Source of the DNA: an uncultured Alistipes sp.
Lineage (GTDB): Bacteria; Bacteroidota; Bacteroidia; Bacteroidales; Rikenellaceae
Assembly: GCF_902388705.1 (NCBI RefSeq)
Contig: NZ_CABMQJ010000005.1
Location: forward strand, 82,499-146,498
Direction of reading: 5' to 3'
Length of the DNA stretch: 64,000 bases
The position numbers and the translations under genes are program-made. Below, one piece after another: positions 42,361 to 51,087 of the stretch. Within the stretch, counting starts at the first letter, position 1, and every line of letters begins with the position of its first letter. The notes beneath the pieces were generated by a model. The model ran no database searches. It was not told where the DNA came from and saw nothing but the letters and a program-made list of their open reading frames with translations.

Positions 42361-43752
42361 TTAAATATTGCATATCGTCTTTATCTCTCCGATAAACCGT
42401 TGCGCCAGCGCGTCGGCTTCGGCCATCGATTTCGCCTCGGTATACACGCGTATGATGGGTTCCGTGTTCGACTTGCGCAGATGCACCCAGTTCTCCGGGA
42501 AATCGATTTTCACACCGTCAATATCGTTCACGTTCTCATTGGCATAACGCTCTTTTATCTCATGCAGTACTTTATCCACGTCGATGGCAGGTGTCAGCTC
42601 GATTTTGTTCTTCGAGGCGTAGTACGACGGATAGGTCGCACGCAGTTGCGTCACGGTCATTCCCCGGTGCGAAAGCCACGTCAAAAAGAGTGCCGTCCCG
42701 ACCAGTGCATCGCGGCCGTAGTGGAGTTCGGGATAAATCACGCCGCCGTTGCCCTCGCCGCCGATGACGGCGCCGGTCTCTTTCATTTTCGTCACGACGT
42801 TCACTTCGCCGACGGCCGCAGCGCAGTACCTGCCGCCGTGCCGTTCGGTCACGTCGCGCAGCGCCCGCGACGAGGAGAGGTTCGAAACGGTATTGCCCCC
42901 CGGATGTTTCGAGAGGATGTAATCGGCCACAGCCACCAGCGTGTACTCCTCGCCGAACATCGAGCCGTCCTCGCAGACGAACGCCAGCCTGTCCACATCG
43001 GGGTCGACGACGATTCCCAAATCGGCCTTTTCCCGGCGGATAACCTCCGAAATCGCAGTCAGGTTCTCCGGCAGCGGTTCGGGGTTGTGGGCGAATTCGC
43101 CCGTCGGCTCGCAGTTGAGCTCCACGACTTCGCAGCCCAGTCGACGCAGCAACTCCGGCATCACGATGCCGCCCACCGAGTTCACGGCATCCACCACGAC
43201 CTTGTAGCGGCGCGCGCGGACGGCTTCGGCGTCGACCAGCGGAAGCGCCAGCACCTGCTCGATATGCCGTTCGTTGAACGGCTGGCGCGAGAGCACATGC
43301 CCGATGCCGTCGACGGTGGGGTATGCGTAATCCTCCTCCCCGGACATCGCCAGCACGCGCTTGCCCTCGGCATCGGAGAGGAATTCGCCGTCGGCATTGA
43401 GCAGTTTCAGGGCGTTCCACTGGCGGGGGTTGTGCGATGCAGTGACGATGATGCCGCCGTCGGCCTTATGCGTGATAACGGCCATTTCGGTGCCCGGCGT
43501 AGTGCACAGTCCGGTGTTGATAACGTCCGCGCCACAGGCCAGGAGCGTGCTTTCGACCAGCCCGGCGACCATTTCGCCCGAAATACGGGCGTCGCGTCCT
43601 ACGACTATGGTAAGTTTTTTGCCCGGGTTGCGCTGTGCGATGAGGCGTGCGTATGCCGTCGTGAACTTCACCACGTCGGGCGGTGTCAGGTTCTCCGCCT
43701 GCGGGCCGCCGATGGTGCCGCGAATGCCGGATATGGATTTTATGAGTGTCAT
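42361..43752 (-). CDS. glmM: Phosphoglucosamine mutase / phosphohexomutase
   Basis: This 463-aa protein of the alpha-D-phosphohexomutase family has an active serine loop (IIVTASHNPRQWNALK), a metal loop (VVDPDVDRLAFV), a sugar loop around GGEGNGGVIYPE and a C-terminal phosphate loop (LRKSNTEPIIRVYTEA). Length and the ISGIRGTIGG start match Bacteroidota GlmM rather than larger Pgm enzymes. GlmM converts glucosamine-6-phosphate to glucosamine-1-phosphate, directly after GlmS. Phosphomannomutase or phosphoglucomutase activity is possible. It leads a minus-strand unit and diverges from the nucleoside phosphorylase at 43877. Confidence 0.88.
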   Translation of the reverse strand: MTLIKSISGIRGTIGGPQAENLTPPDVVKFTTAYARLIAQRNPGKKLTIVVGRDARISGEMVAGLVESTLLACGADVINTGLCTTPGTEMAVITHKADGGIIVTASHNPRQWNALKLLNADGEFLSDAEGKRVLAMSGEEDYAYPTVDGIGHVLSRQPFNERHIEQVLALPLVDAEAVRARRYKVVVDAVNSVGGIVMPELLRRLGCEVVELNCEPTGEFAHNPEPLPENLTAISEVIRREKADLGIVVDPDVDRLAFVCEDGSMFGEEYTLVAVADYILSKHPGGNTVSNLSSSRALRDVTERHGGRYCAAAVGEVNVVTKMKETGAVIGGEGNGGVIYPELHYGRDALVGTALFLTWLSHRGMTVTQLRATYPSYYASKNKIELTPAIDVDKVLHEIKERYANENVNDIDGVKIDFPENWVHLRKSNTEPIIRVYTEAKSMAEADALAQRFIGEIKTICNI

Positions 43753-43876
43753 AATTAAAGTTTTGATACCGTGTTTTAGCGATACATATATTTATGAAAA
43801 ATAACTTCCGAAGTTTTGATATTCGAGGTAAATATATTACTTTTATGCCAATTATGAAAATTAAAAAACCACTATT

Positions 43877-44755
43877 ATGAGAACGATTCCCGCTTCCGAA
43901 TTGATAATCAACGACGACGGTTCCATTTTCCACCTGCACCTGCTGCCGGAACAACTTGCCGACACGGTGATCCTCGTCGGTGACCCGGGCCGTGTGGCCA
44001 TGGTCGCGGAGCATTTCGACACCCGCGAGTGCGAAGTGTCCAACCGCGAGTTCAAGACCGTGACGGGTACCTATAAAGGCAAGCGCATGACCGTGCTCTC
44101 GACGGGCATCGGCATCGGTAACATCGACATCTCCGTCACGGAGCTCGATGCGCTGGCCAACGTCGACTTCGCCACCCGGCAGGAGAAAGCCGTGAAGCGG
44201 CAGCTTACGCTGGTGAGGCTCGGTACGTCGGGCGCCGTTCAGCCCGACATCAAGGTGGGCGAGTTCGTCTTTTCGCGCACGTCGGTGGGCTTCGACGGCC
44301 TGCTCAACTATTACAAAGGCCGCAACGAAGTCTGCGACCTCGAAATCGAGAAGGCGTTCATGGCGCATGTGGGGTGGAACGAACTGCTGCCGAAACCCTA
44401 TTTCATCGATGCCGACAAGACGCTTTTTGACCATTTCAGCGACGTGACGCGCGAGGGTATCACCATCGCCGCGCCGGGCTTCTATGCGCCGCAGGGACGC
44501 TGGGTGCGCCTCGAACCGCTGGACGCGAAGCTCAACGGGAAAATCGAGTCTTTCGACTACCACGGCCGCCGCATCACCAACTTCGAAATGGAGGGTTCGG
44601 CGCTCGCGGGCCTCGCAGCCCTGATGGGGCACCGCGCCGCGACCATCTGCACCATCATCGCGCAGCGCATTGCGCAGGATGTGGATACGGATTACAAACC
44701 TTTCGTGCGCAAGATGATATCGACGGCGCTCGACAAACTCGCAGTTTTAAAGTAA
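43877..44755 (+). CDS. Nucleoside phosphorylase (uridine phosphorylase-like)
   Basis: This 292-aa protein of the PNP/UDP phosphorylase family has VILVGDPGRVAMVAEHF (phosphate-binding), STGIGIGNIDISVTEL, VRLGTSGAVQ and the nucleoside-binding NFEMEGSALAGLAALMGHRA. The ITNFEMEGS pattern fits the uridine phosphorylase side of the family. It cleaves nucleosides to base plus ribose-1-phosphate in salvage. It begins a long plus-strand run with dnaN 38 bp downstream. The upstream 43753-43876 is an AT-rich divergent promoter region with no clear consensus box. Confidence 0.9.
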   Translation: MRTIPASELIINDDGSIFHLHLLPEQLADTVILVGDPGRVAMVAEHFDTRECEVSNREFKTVTGTYKGKRMTVLSTGIGIGNIDISVTELDALANVDFATRQEKAVKRQLTLVRLGTSGAVQPDIKVGEFVFSRTSVGFDGLLNYYKGRNEVCDLEIEKAFMAHVGWNELLPKPYFIDADKTLFDHFSDVTREGITIAAPGFYAPQGRWVRLEPLDAKLNGKIESFDYHGRRITNFEMEGSALAGLAALMGHRAATICTIIAQRIAQDVDTDYKPFVRKMISTALDKLAVLK

Positions 44756-44793
44756 AGAAACCATAACAGAAAATAAAGAAAGGAAACAAACGT

Positions 44794-45921
44794 ATGAAAT
44801 TTTCAGTATCAAGCTCGGCACTGCTTTCGCTTCTGGCTACCACCGGCAAGGTTATCAGCAATAAAAACACGCTGCCCATCCTGGATTACTTCCTCATGGA
44901 GCTCAACGGCAACGAACTGAAGGTCACCACCTCCGACCTCGAAACGACGCTTATCGGTTCCATTACGGTCGACAGCGTGGAGAGCGAGGGTACGATTGCC
45001 GCCCCCGCCAAACTGATGCTCGACTCCCTGAAAGAGTTTTCCGAGCTGCCGCTGACCATCGACGTCAACGACAAGAACTGGGAAATCCGGATTAACTGGA
45101 AGAGCGGTTCGCTCTCGATTCCTGGCGCCAGCGCCGTAAGCTATCCCGCCGTGCCGCAGTTGAGCGCCGAGAAAAAGGAACTCAAACTGAATGTGGACAC
45201 GCTGGTGAACGGTATCAACAAGACCATCTTCGCCACGGCCGACGACGAGCTTCGCCCCGTGATGAACGGTATCTATATCAACCTGACTTCCGAGTCGTTC
45301 ACCTTCGTGGGAACCGACGCGCACAAACTCGTGAAATACGAGGCCGAGGCGGAAAACGGCGAAGTGAACGCTTCGTTCATCCTGCCCAAGAAACCGGCCA
45401 ACCTGCTCAAATCGGTACTCCTGAAGGAGGACGACGCCATCGAGGTGAGCTTCGACTCGAAGAACGCGCTGTTCAAACTCAAGAGCCATACGCTCGTGTG
45501 CCGCCTTATCGAGGGCAACTACCCGAACTACAACGCCGTGATTCCGGCCAACAACCCCAACAAGGTGCTCGTAGACCGAATCGAGCTGGTGAACGGCATC
45601 AAGCGCGTAGCCGTCTGCTCGAACCCGACCACGAACCTGATTCGCATGGATATCGGCGACAACAAAATCAACCTCACGGCACAGGATATCGACTTCTCGG
45701 TGTCGGCCAACGAGACGATTTCGTGCAGCTACGACGGCGAGGAGATTACAATCGGTTTCAAGTCGACGTTCCTGGTCGAGATACTCTCGAACATGGACAC
45801 GCCGACCGTTGTGGTCGAACTGGCCGACTCGACGCGTGCCGGCGTATTCAAACCCGTCTACGACGACAAGCAGACCAGCGCTACGCTCATGCTGCTCATG
45901 CCGATGATGATCAACGCATAA
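44794..45921 (+). CDS. dnaN: DNA polymerase III beta subunit (sliding clamp)
   Basis: This 375-aa protein is the ring-shaped processivity clamp with three repeated domains. Start MKFSVSSSALLSLLATTGKV, middle FVGTDAHKLVKYEAE and end LLMLMPMMINA match Bacteroidota DnaN. Length is standard. It is not next to dnaA here. The neighbouring DnaQ-like exonuclease, 10 bp downstream, is a natural functional partner, since proofreading exonucleases bind the clamp. Confidence 0.98.
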   Translation: MKFSVSSSALLSLLATTGKVISNKNTLPILDYFLMELNGNELKVTTSDLETTLIGSITVDSVESEGTIAAPAKLMLDSLKEFSELPLTIDVNDKNWEIRINWKSGSLSIPGASAVSYPAVPQLSAEKKELKLNVDTLVNGINKTIFATADDELRPVMNGIYINLTSESFTFVGTDAHKLVKYEAEAENGEVNASFILPKKPANLLKSVLLKEDDAIEVSFDSKNALFKLKSHTLVCRLIEGNYPNYNAVIPANNPNKVLVDRIELVNGIKRVAVCSNPTTNLIRMDIGDNKINLTAQDIDFSVSANETISCSYDGEEITIGFKSTFLVEILSNMDTPTVVVELADSTRAGVFKPVYDDKQTSATLMLLMPMMINA

Positions 45922-45931
45922 CGCCCGCCAG

Positions 45932-46699
45932 ATGAAGTTAAACCTCAAACGCCCCATCATTTTCTTCGACCTCGAAACCACCGGCGTGGATACCGCCAAA
46001 GACCGTATCGTCGAAATTTCGATGGCCAAGATCATGCCCGACGGCGAGGAGATCGTAAAAACCCGCAAGATCAACCCCGGGATGCATATCCCGGAGGAGT
46101 CTACGGCCATCCACGGCATTACCGACGAGGATGTACGGGACTGTCCGACGTTCGCGCAGGTGGCCAAATCGCTCGAGCAGTTCATCCGCGGCTGCGACTT
46201 CGGCGGCTTCAACTCGAACCGTTTCGACCTGCCGGTGCTGGTCGAGGAGTTCCTGCGCGCCGGTGTCGACGTGGACTTCAAACGCCGCAAGTTCGTCGAC
46301 GTGCAGAATATCTTCCACAAAAAGGAGCAGCGCACGCTGGTGGCGGCCTACAAGTTCTACTGCGATAAGGACCTGGACGACGCCCATTCGGCCGAGGCCG
46401 ACACGCTGGCCACGTACGAGGTGCTCAAGGCGCAGCTGGAGCGTTATCCCGATTTGGAGAACGACATCGACAAGCTGGCCGAATTTTCGACCCGCGGCGA
46501 TACGGCGGACTATGCCGGGCGTATCCTCTACAACGAGAAGGGCGAAGAGGTTTTCGGCTTCGGCAAATACAAGGGCCGCTCCGTCGCCGAGGTATTCCGC
46601 ATCGAACCGAGCTATTACGCCTGGATGATGAACGGCGATTTCCCGCTCTATACCAAAAAGGTCATTACGGAAATCCGTATGCGTGAAAAAATGAAATGA
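45932..46699 (+). CDS. DnaQ-like 3'-5' exonuclease (DEDDh family)
   Basis: This 255-aa protein has an exonuclease fold in residues ~5-180. ExoI is FFDLETTGVD, ExoII is FGGFNSNRFDLPVLVEEFLR and ExoIII is HSAEADTLATYEV with the DEDDh histidine. A C-terminal extension (~200-255; FGFGKYKGRSVAEVFR, SYYAWMMNGDFPLYTK) is a small domain often fused to bacterial exonucleases. It may proofread for the polymerase III alpha subunit encoded at 57311-60967. Its stop overlaps the next gene's start by four bases (ATGA), so the two are translationally coupled. Confidence 0.93.
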   Translation: MKLNLKRPIIFFDLETTGVDTAKDRIVEISMAKIMPDGEEIVKTRKINPGMHIPEESTAIHGITDEDVRDCPTFAQVAKSLEQFIRGCDFGGFNSNRFDLPVLVEEFLRAGVDVDFKRRKFVDVQNIFHKKEQRTLVAAYKFYCDKDLDDAHSAEADTLATYEVLKAQLERYPDLENDIDKLAEFSTRGDTADYAGRILYNEKGEEVFGFGKYKGRSVAEVFRIEPSYYAWMMNGDFPLYTKKVITEIRMREKMK

Positions 46700-48546
46700 C
46701 GATGAAGCGACTTTGTGCGACAGCCTTGCTGCTCCTGTGGAGCGTGTGTGCCTTTGCGGTGGAGAAGTCCGGAACGATAGTTTATATCAACGGTTCGAAA
46801 TTCTACATTCATACGGTGCAGCCGGGCGAAACGCTGTACGGACTTTCGAAGACGTACGATGTGGGGGAGAAAGTCATCCTGCAGTATAATCCCTCGGTGG
46901 GCGAGGGGCTGCGCGCCGGGGAGAATATCAAGGTGCCTTTCGTGACCGATGTTCCCCAGCCCAAATCGGAACGCAAGCTGCGCAAGACTTTCGACACGCA
47001 CACCGTGATGCAGGGAGAAACCCTCTACGGCATTTCTCGCAAATACGAAATTCCGATACAGACCGTGGTCGAGGATAACCCGAACCTCGACCCCACGCAC
47101 CTGCGGCTCGGGGAGCGCATCCTGATCCGCAAGAAGGAAATCGGATCCGAGGACGAGGCTGGGAGCCGGGAGCAGTGGGAAGCCTACCGCAACTCGCTCA
47201 ACAGTGTCGCCGAGGAGGGGTATGCCTACCATATCGTGCATCCGGGCGAAACGTTCTATTCGCTTTCGCGCCGCTTCGGAATTACCGAGGAGCAGCTCGG
47301 AGCGCTCAACGGGGGGCTGAAAGCCGCCGACCTGAAAGCCGGTGCCATCATCAAGGTGCCGGGCTCGGCCGAGCAGCTTGCTGCAGCCGAAAACCGGAAC
47401 GGGGCCGACACCGTGCGGCAGGATTCCATTCCGGACGTCTTTCCGGCCACCAAGGTGGCGGAGGTCGAATTCCGCGCCCTGCGCCGCAGTGCGACGCTCA
47501 ACGTGGCGCTGCTGCTGCCGATGGCCGTAGGGAGCGATACCAATGCCAATTACCTCGAATTCTACCAGGGATTTCTGCTCGGGCTGGACAGCGTAAAGAC
47601 CAAATACGGCTGTTCGGTGCATGTCGACCTGTACAACACGGCGCGCAGCCCGGAGAGAATCCGCGCAATCACCGAAAGCGACGAATTCCGCAAGGCCGGC
47701 CTGATTGTCGGCCCGGTATACGAAGAGGGGCTCTATCCGGTCATCCGCTATGCCGAGGAACACGATATTCCCGTCGTGTCGCCTTTGGCCAATATCGCGG
47801 AGATGAACAGCGACGTGCTGTTCCAGATGGCCCCCGACCCGTCCCGCAAGTGGGAGAAAATCGCCGACCTGGTCAACGGCGACAGGCAGGTCACGTTGAT
47901 TTACACCGACAGCACGGACAAGGATTTCGAAGCCGAGGTGCTCGCGCTGCTCGGCGACTCGGACTACCGGAAGTATACTTATCAATATGTCCATCCGTCG
48001 AAACACTCGGCCAACAACCCGGGCGACCTGACGCCGCTTCTGGATAACGGCAGCGACAATGTTTTCATCGTCATGGCCGACGACGAGGTCGATGTGGAGC
48101 GCATTCTCGCGGCTATCGCTTCGGCCGACACGGGCATCACGAGCCGCGGACGCACGGCGCCGCGTTTCGTTGTGCTGGGCAACACCCGGTGGATGCGAGG
48201 CAGCCGTTACAACAACCTCGACCGTTCGATATTCTTCAAGGACCGCGTCGTTTTCATCTCGAGCTACCACGCCAAACGCGACTCGCGGGCGATTCTCGAC
48301 TTCGACAGCGCCTATATCCGCGCTTTCGGCTCGCTGCCGACGCTCTTTTCCTACCGCGGCTACGACACGGCGCTGGTCTTCTGCCCCGCGATGTACGGCG
48401 ATATCGAGTACGACCTGGAGGGACGCAGCTATACGCCGCTGCAGACGCCCTATGTTTTCGGACAGGGCGAAGGGCGTTACAACCACCTCAACCGCAACTG
48501 GGTGCGGGTGAATTACAACAGCGACTTTACGATAACCATCGAATAA
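46696..48546 (+). CDS. LysM-repeat protein with periplasmic-binding-like domain
   Basis: This 616-aa exported protein has a signal peptide ending near CAFA and no lipobox. Three LysM domains lie at ~34-80 (HTVQPGETLYGLSKTYDV), ~100-145 (HTVMQGETLYGISRKYEI) and ~178-222 (HIVHPGETFYSLSRRFGI). From ~265 to the end it resembles type 1 periplasmic binding proteins (LNVALLLPMAVGS, YQGFLLGLDSVK, AGLIVGPVYEEGLYPV, IPVVSPLAN). LysM binds peptidoglycan; the second part may bind a cell-wall or small-molecule ligand. Related proteins occur in Bacteroidota, but the function is not established to my knowledge. An alternative start is the ATG at 46702. Confidence 0.88.
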   Translation: MTMKRLCATALLLLWSVCAFAVEKSGTIVYINGSKFYIHTVQPGETLYGLSKTYDVGEKVILQYNPSVGEGLRAGENIKVPFVTDVPQPKSERKLRKTFDTHTVMQGETLYGISRKYEIPIQTVVEDNPNLDPTHLRLGERILIRKKEIGSEDEAGSREQWEAYRNSLNSVAEEGYAYHIVHPGETFYSLSRRFGITEEQLGALNGGLKAADLKAGAIIKVPGSAEQLAAAENRNGADTVRQDSIPDVFPATKVAEVEFRALRRSATLNVALLLPMAVGSDTNANYLEFYQGFLLGLDSVKTKYGCSVHVDLYNTARSPERIRAITESDEFRKAGLIVGPVYEEGLYPVIRYAEEHDIPVVSPLANIAEMNSDVLFQMAPDPSRKWEKIADLVNGDRQVTLIYTDSTDKDFEAEVLALLGDSDYRKYTYQYVHPSKHSANNPGDLTPLLDNGSDNVFIVMADDEVDVERILAAIASADTGITSRGRTAPRFVVLGNTRWMRGSRYNNLDRSIFFKDRVVFISSYHAKRDSRAILDFDSAYIRAFGSLPTLFSYRGYDTALVFCPAMYGDIEYDLEGRSYTPLQTPYVFGQGEGRYNHLNRNWVRVNYNSDFTITIE

Positions 48547-48553
48547 GGAGATT

Positions 48554-49207
48554 ATGGCAGCTTTGACCAATGCGATACCCGAGAAAACCATCGAGCGATT
48601 GAGCGAATACCGACGCACGCTACTGGCGAGCCATAAACAGGGAATCACGCACATCTTTTCGCACGTACTGGCGGGCATTCACGGCATCACGGCCGTGCAG
48701 GTTCGCCGCGATTTGATGCTTATCGGCTTCTCGAGCGACACCAAGAAGGGCTACGACGTGCAGGTGCTCATCGAGTACATCAGCAAAATCCTCGACAGCC
48801 CCTCGCAGATGAATATCGCCGTGCTGGGTATGGGACACCTCGGCCAGGCCATCACGAAGTATTTCAACGGCAAGGGTCTCAAACTGCGGATTACGGCCGC
48901 TTTCGACGTCGACCCCGGGAAGGTCGGGAAGACCATCGACGGTATTCCGTGCTACCACATGGATACGTTCGAAGAGGTGGTCGAGGACAAGGATATCAGC
49001 ATCGTCATCGTTTCCTCGCCGACGCAGGTGGCCCCGAACCTCGTGGTGCCGATTATCAATGCCGGCATCAAGGGCGTGCTCAACTTCACCTCCACGCCGC
49101 TGAATTTCCCGCAGGGCATCGTCGTGGAGAACTACGACATCACCACGCTGCTCGAGAAAGTGGCCTACTTCGTCAAGGAGAACGAAGAGGGCAGCAACAA
49201 CGCCTAA
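48554..49207 (+). CDS. rex: Redox-sensing transcriptional repressor Rex
   Basis: This 217-aa protein has an N-terminal winged helix (~1-80; VQVRRDLMLIGFSSDTKKGY, the recognition region) and a C-terminal Rossmann domain (NIAVLGMGHLGQAI, ~87-100). The domain-swapped C-terminal helix is near 190-210. Rex binds DNA when NADH is low and releases it when NADH rises, controlling fermentation and respiration genes. It sits seven bases after the LysM gene. I did not identify Rex operators in this window. Confidence 0.95.
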   Translation: MAALTNAIPEKTIERLSEYRRTLLASHKQGITHIFSHVLAGIHGITAVQVRRDLMLIGFSSDTKKGYDVQVLIEYISKILDSPSQMNIAVLGMGHLGQAITKYFNGKGLKLRITAAFDVDPGKVGKTIDGIPCYHMDTFEEVVEDKDISIVIVSSPTQVAPNLVVPIINAGIKGVLNFTSTPLNFPQGIVVENYDITTLLEKVAYFVKENEEGSNNA

Positions 49208-49228
49208 AACCGCGGCAGGGAGCGAGTG

Positions 49229-49966
49229 ATGAGGGTATTTCACGGTTTCGATGCACTTCCGCACTTCACGCATCCCGCGGTCACCGTCGGGTCGTACGAC
49301 GGCGTCCACAGCGGCCATCTGGCCCTGCTGCGCACGCTGGCCGATACGGCACGCGCACAAGGCGGCGAAAGTGTCGTGCTCACATTCGAACCGCACCCGC
49401 GCATCACGCTCGGCAAAGCCGAAGGGCTGCGCCTGCTGACCTCGCTCGAAGAAAAAACCTGCCTGCTCGAACGGCAGGGTATCGACAACCTGATTGTCAT
49501 TCCGTTCGACAGGGCGTTCAGCAGCCTTTCGCCCGACGAGTTTATCCGCAGCTACCTCGTGCAGCGCGTCGGCGCCGAAGCCCTGGTCGTGGGGTTCAAC
49601 CACCGCTTCGGCCGCGACAAGCAGGGCAGTTACGACTACCTCGGCAGCCACGGTTTCGGCCTGCGCGTCGTGGAAGTCGGCGAATGCGACGTAGATGCCG
49701 AAAAGGTGAGTTCCACGGTTATCCGCCGCCTGGTCGCACAGGGCGATATGGCGCGTGCGGCGCGCCTGCTGGCCCATCCCTACCTCGTTATCGGTACGGC
49801 GGAGCGGAACCGCATCCGTACGGACGAATCCCTGAAACTGCTTCCGCCCCCGGGCGAATACGACGTACATATCGGCGACATCCCGGCCCGGCTCTCGGTC
49901 GGCGCCGCACAGGAACTGATAATCCGCGACGGCTGTCCCGACGGGCGCGCTGTCCTAACATTTTGA
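49229..49966 (+). CDS. ribF: RibF-like FAD synthetase with degenerate riboflavin-kinase region
   Basis: This 245-aa protein (ATG at 49229; a GTG at 49226 is also possible) has an N-terminal FMN adenylyltransferase domain: TVGSYDGVHSGHLALL (the HxGH-type site), LTFEPHPRITLG, VGFNHRFGRDKQG and SSTVIRRLVAQGD. Bifunctional RibF is ~310 aa, with a C-terminal riboflavin kinase. Here only ~60 residues follow the ARLLAHPY junction, lacking the PTAN and NIGxxPT motifs. The riboflavin-kinase half therefore looks decayed, and riboflavin kinase activity would have to come from another gene. It is followed by a thioesterase after four bases. Confidence 0.88.
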   Translation: MRVFHGFDALPHFTHPAVTVGSYDGVHSGHLALLRTLADTARAQGGESVVLTFEPHPRITLGKAEGLRLLTSLEEKTCLLERQGIDNLIVIPFDRAFSSLSPDEFIRSYLVQRVGAEALVVGFNHRFGRDKQGSYDYLGSHGFGLRVVEVGECDVDAEKVSSTVIRRLVAQGDMARAARLLAHPYLVIGTAERNRIRTDESLKLLPPPGEYDVHIGDIPARLSVGAAQELIIRDGCPDGRAVLTF

Positions 49967-49970
49967 ATCT

Positions 49971-50381
49971 ATGCTCTCTTACGATTGCCAAATCCGCGTG
50001 TGGTACAAACACACCGACCAGATGGGCATCTGCCACCATTCGAATTACATTTGCTATTACGAGGCCGCGCGCAGCGAGCTGCTCCGCTGGCTGGGCATGT
50101 CATTCGCCGAAGTCGAGAAACGGGGTATCATGATGCCGATTCTCGAAGTGCAGTCCAAATACCACCGTCCTGCGTACTACGACGAACTGCTCACGGTGCG
50201 CATCATGCTGAAAGAGCTGCCCGCGGCACGCATCAATTTCTTTTACGAAATCTACAACGAGAAGGGCGAACTGCTCAATACGGGCATGACGCAGCTCGGC
50301 TTTATCCACAGCGACACGCGCCGTCCGTGCCGCGTTCCCGACTGGTTCATGCAGCTGGTCGCCGGCAAATGGACGGAATAG
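49971..50381 (+). CDS. Acyl-CoA thioesterase, 4HBT/YbgC-like hotdog family
   Basis: This 136-aa protein has the 4-hydroxybenzoyl-CoA thioesterase signature WYKHTDQMGICHHSNYICYYE with the catalytic Asp in HTDQMG, then the hotdog strands PILEVQSKYHRPAYYDELLTV and NFFYEIYNEKGELLNTG. Such small cytoplasmic thioesterases hydrolyse acyl-CoA or acyl-ACP; the chain-length preference is not readable. It lies in the dense rex-ribF-thioesterase-GNAT run. Confidence 0.92.
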   Translation: MLSYDCQIRVWYKHTDQMGICHHSNYICYYEAARSELLRWLGMSFAEVEKRGIMMPILEVQSKYHRPAYYDELLTVRIMLKELPAARINFFYEIYNEKGELLNTGMTQLGFIHSDTRRPCRVPDWFMQLVAGKWTE

Positions 50382-50404
50382 GGGGACTTTAACGCCGCCG
50401 TCGC

Positions 50405-50893
50405 ATGCAGCTGCTCACAGAAAGGCTCCGGATTGTTCCGCTGACGCTCCCGCAGCTGGATTCGTGGCTGCACGCTGTTCCTGCGTTGGAGCGGGAACTC
50501 GGATGCCGCTGTCCGGCTCCGCCCTGCGGGGAGTTTGGCCGGATTGTCGAGAAGCAGCGCACCGTTGCAGCCGGAGACGCGGAGCATTATCTCTTCCATA
50601 CATTCTGGCTCCTTATCGAGAGGGCCGGGAACGAGGTGGTCGGCTCCGCCTGTTTCAAAGGGGCGCCGAATGCCGACGGGGAGATTGAAATCGGCTACGG
50701 CCTGGAACCGGGTTGGGAAAAGCAGGGGTACATGAGCGAAGCCGTGCGCGCCTTGTGCACATGGGCAGGGCAGCAGCCGGGCGTAAGGCATGTCACAGCC
50801 GAAACCGCCCCCGATAACCTCGCCTCGCAGCGCGTGCTGCAGAGGGCCGGATTCAGCCCCTGCGAGTCCGGCGCGTCACGGTGGCGGCGGTAA
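50405..50893 (+). CDS. GNAT-family N-acetyltransferase (RimJ/RimL-like)
   Basis: This 162-aa protein has the acetyl-CoA binding motif A in EIGYGLEPGWEKQGYMSEAV and motif B near AETAPDNLASQRVLQRAGF, as in Acetyltransf_3/RimJ-type enzymes. The substrate is unknown. It is the last gene of the plus-strand run and is followed by a terminator at 50965-50992. The start LLTERLRIVPLTLPQLDSWL is typical. Confidence 0.88.
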   Translation: MQLLTERLRIVPLTLPQLDSWLHAVPALERELGCRCPAPPCGEFGRIVEKQRTVAAGDAEHYLFHTFWLLIERAGNEVVGSACFKGAPNADGEIEIGYGLEPGWEKQGYMSEAVRALCTWAGQQPGVRHVTAETAPDNLASQRVLQRAGFSPCESGASRWRR

Positions 50894-50964
50894 TGTCCGG
50901 TTCCCCGGTCGAATGGCGAGGATATTCGGCCCGATGCGCCTGACGCTGTATGTTTGACTGAAAA

Positions 50965-50992
50965 AAAGGCCGCCCGGCAAGGGGCGGCCTTT
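50965..50992. terminator. Terminator after the dnaN-GNAT run
   Basis: An 11-bp stem (AAAGGCCGCCC with GGGCGGCCTTT) and a six-base loop, flanked by an A-run on the left (a T-run for the minus strand) and TTTCC on the right. It separates the plus-strand operon from the converging lipoprotein gene. Confidence 0.85.
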
Positions 50993-51087
50993 CCTATCGG
51001 GTATCGGGATTGCAGACACGAATATGGCCTGTCGCGTACTGACGGTTTTCGGATGTTATACCGCATGAAAACCGTCCCGCGCCGCGC

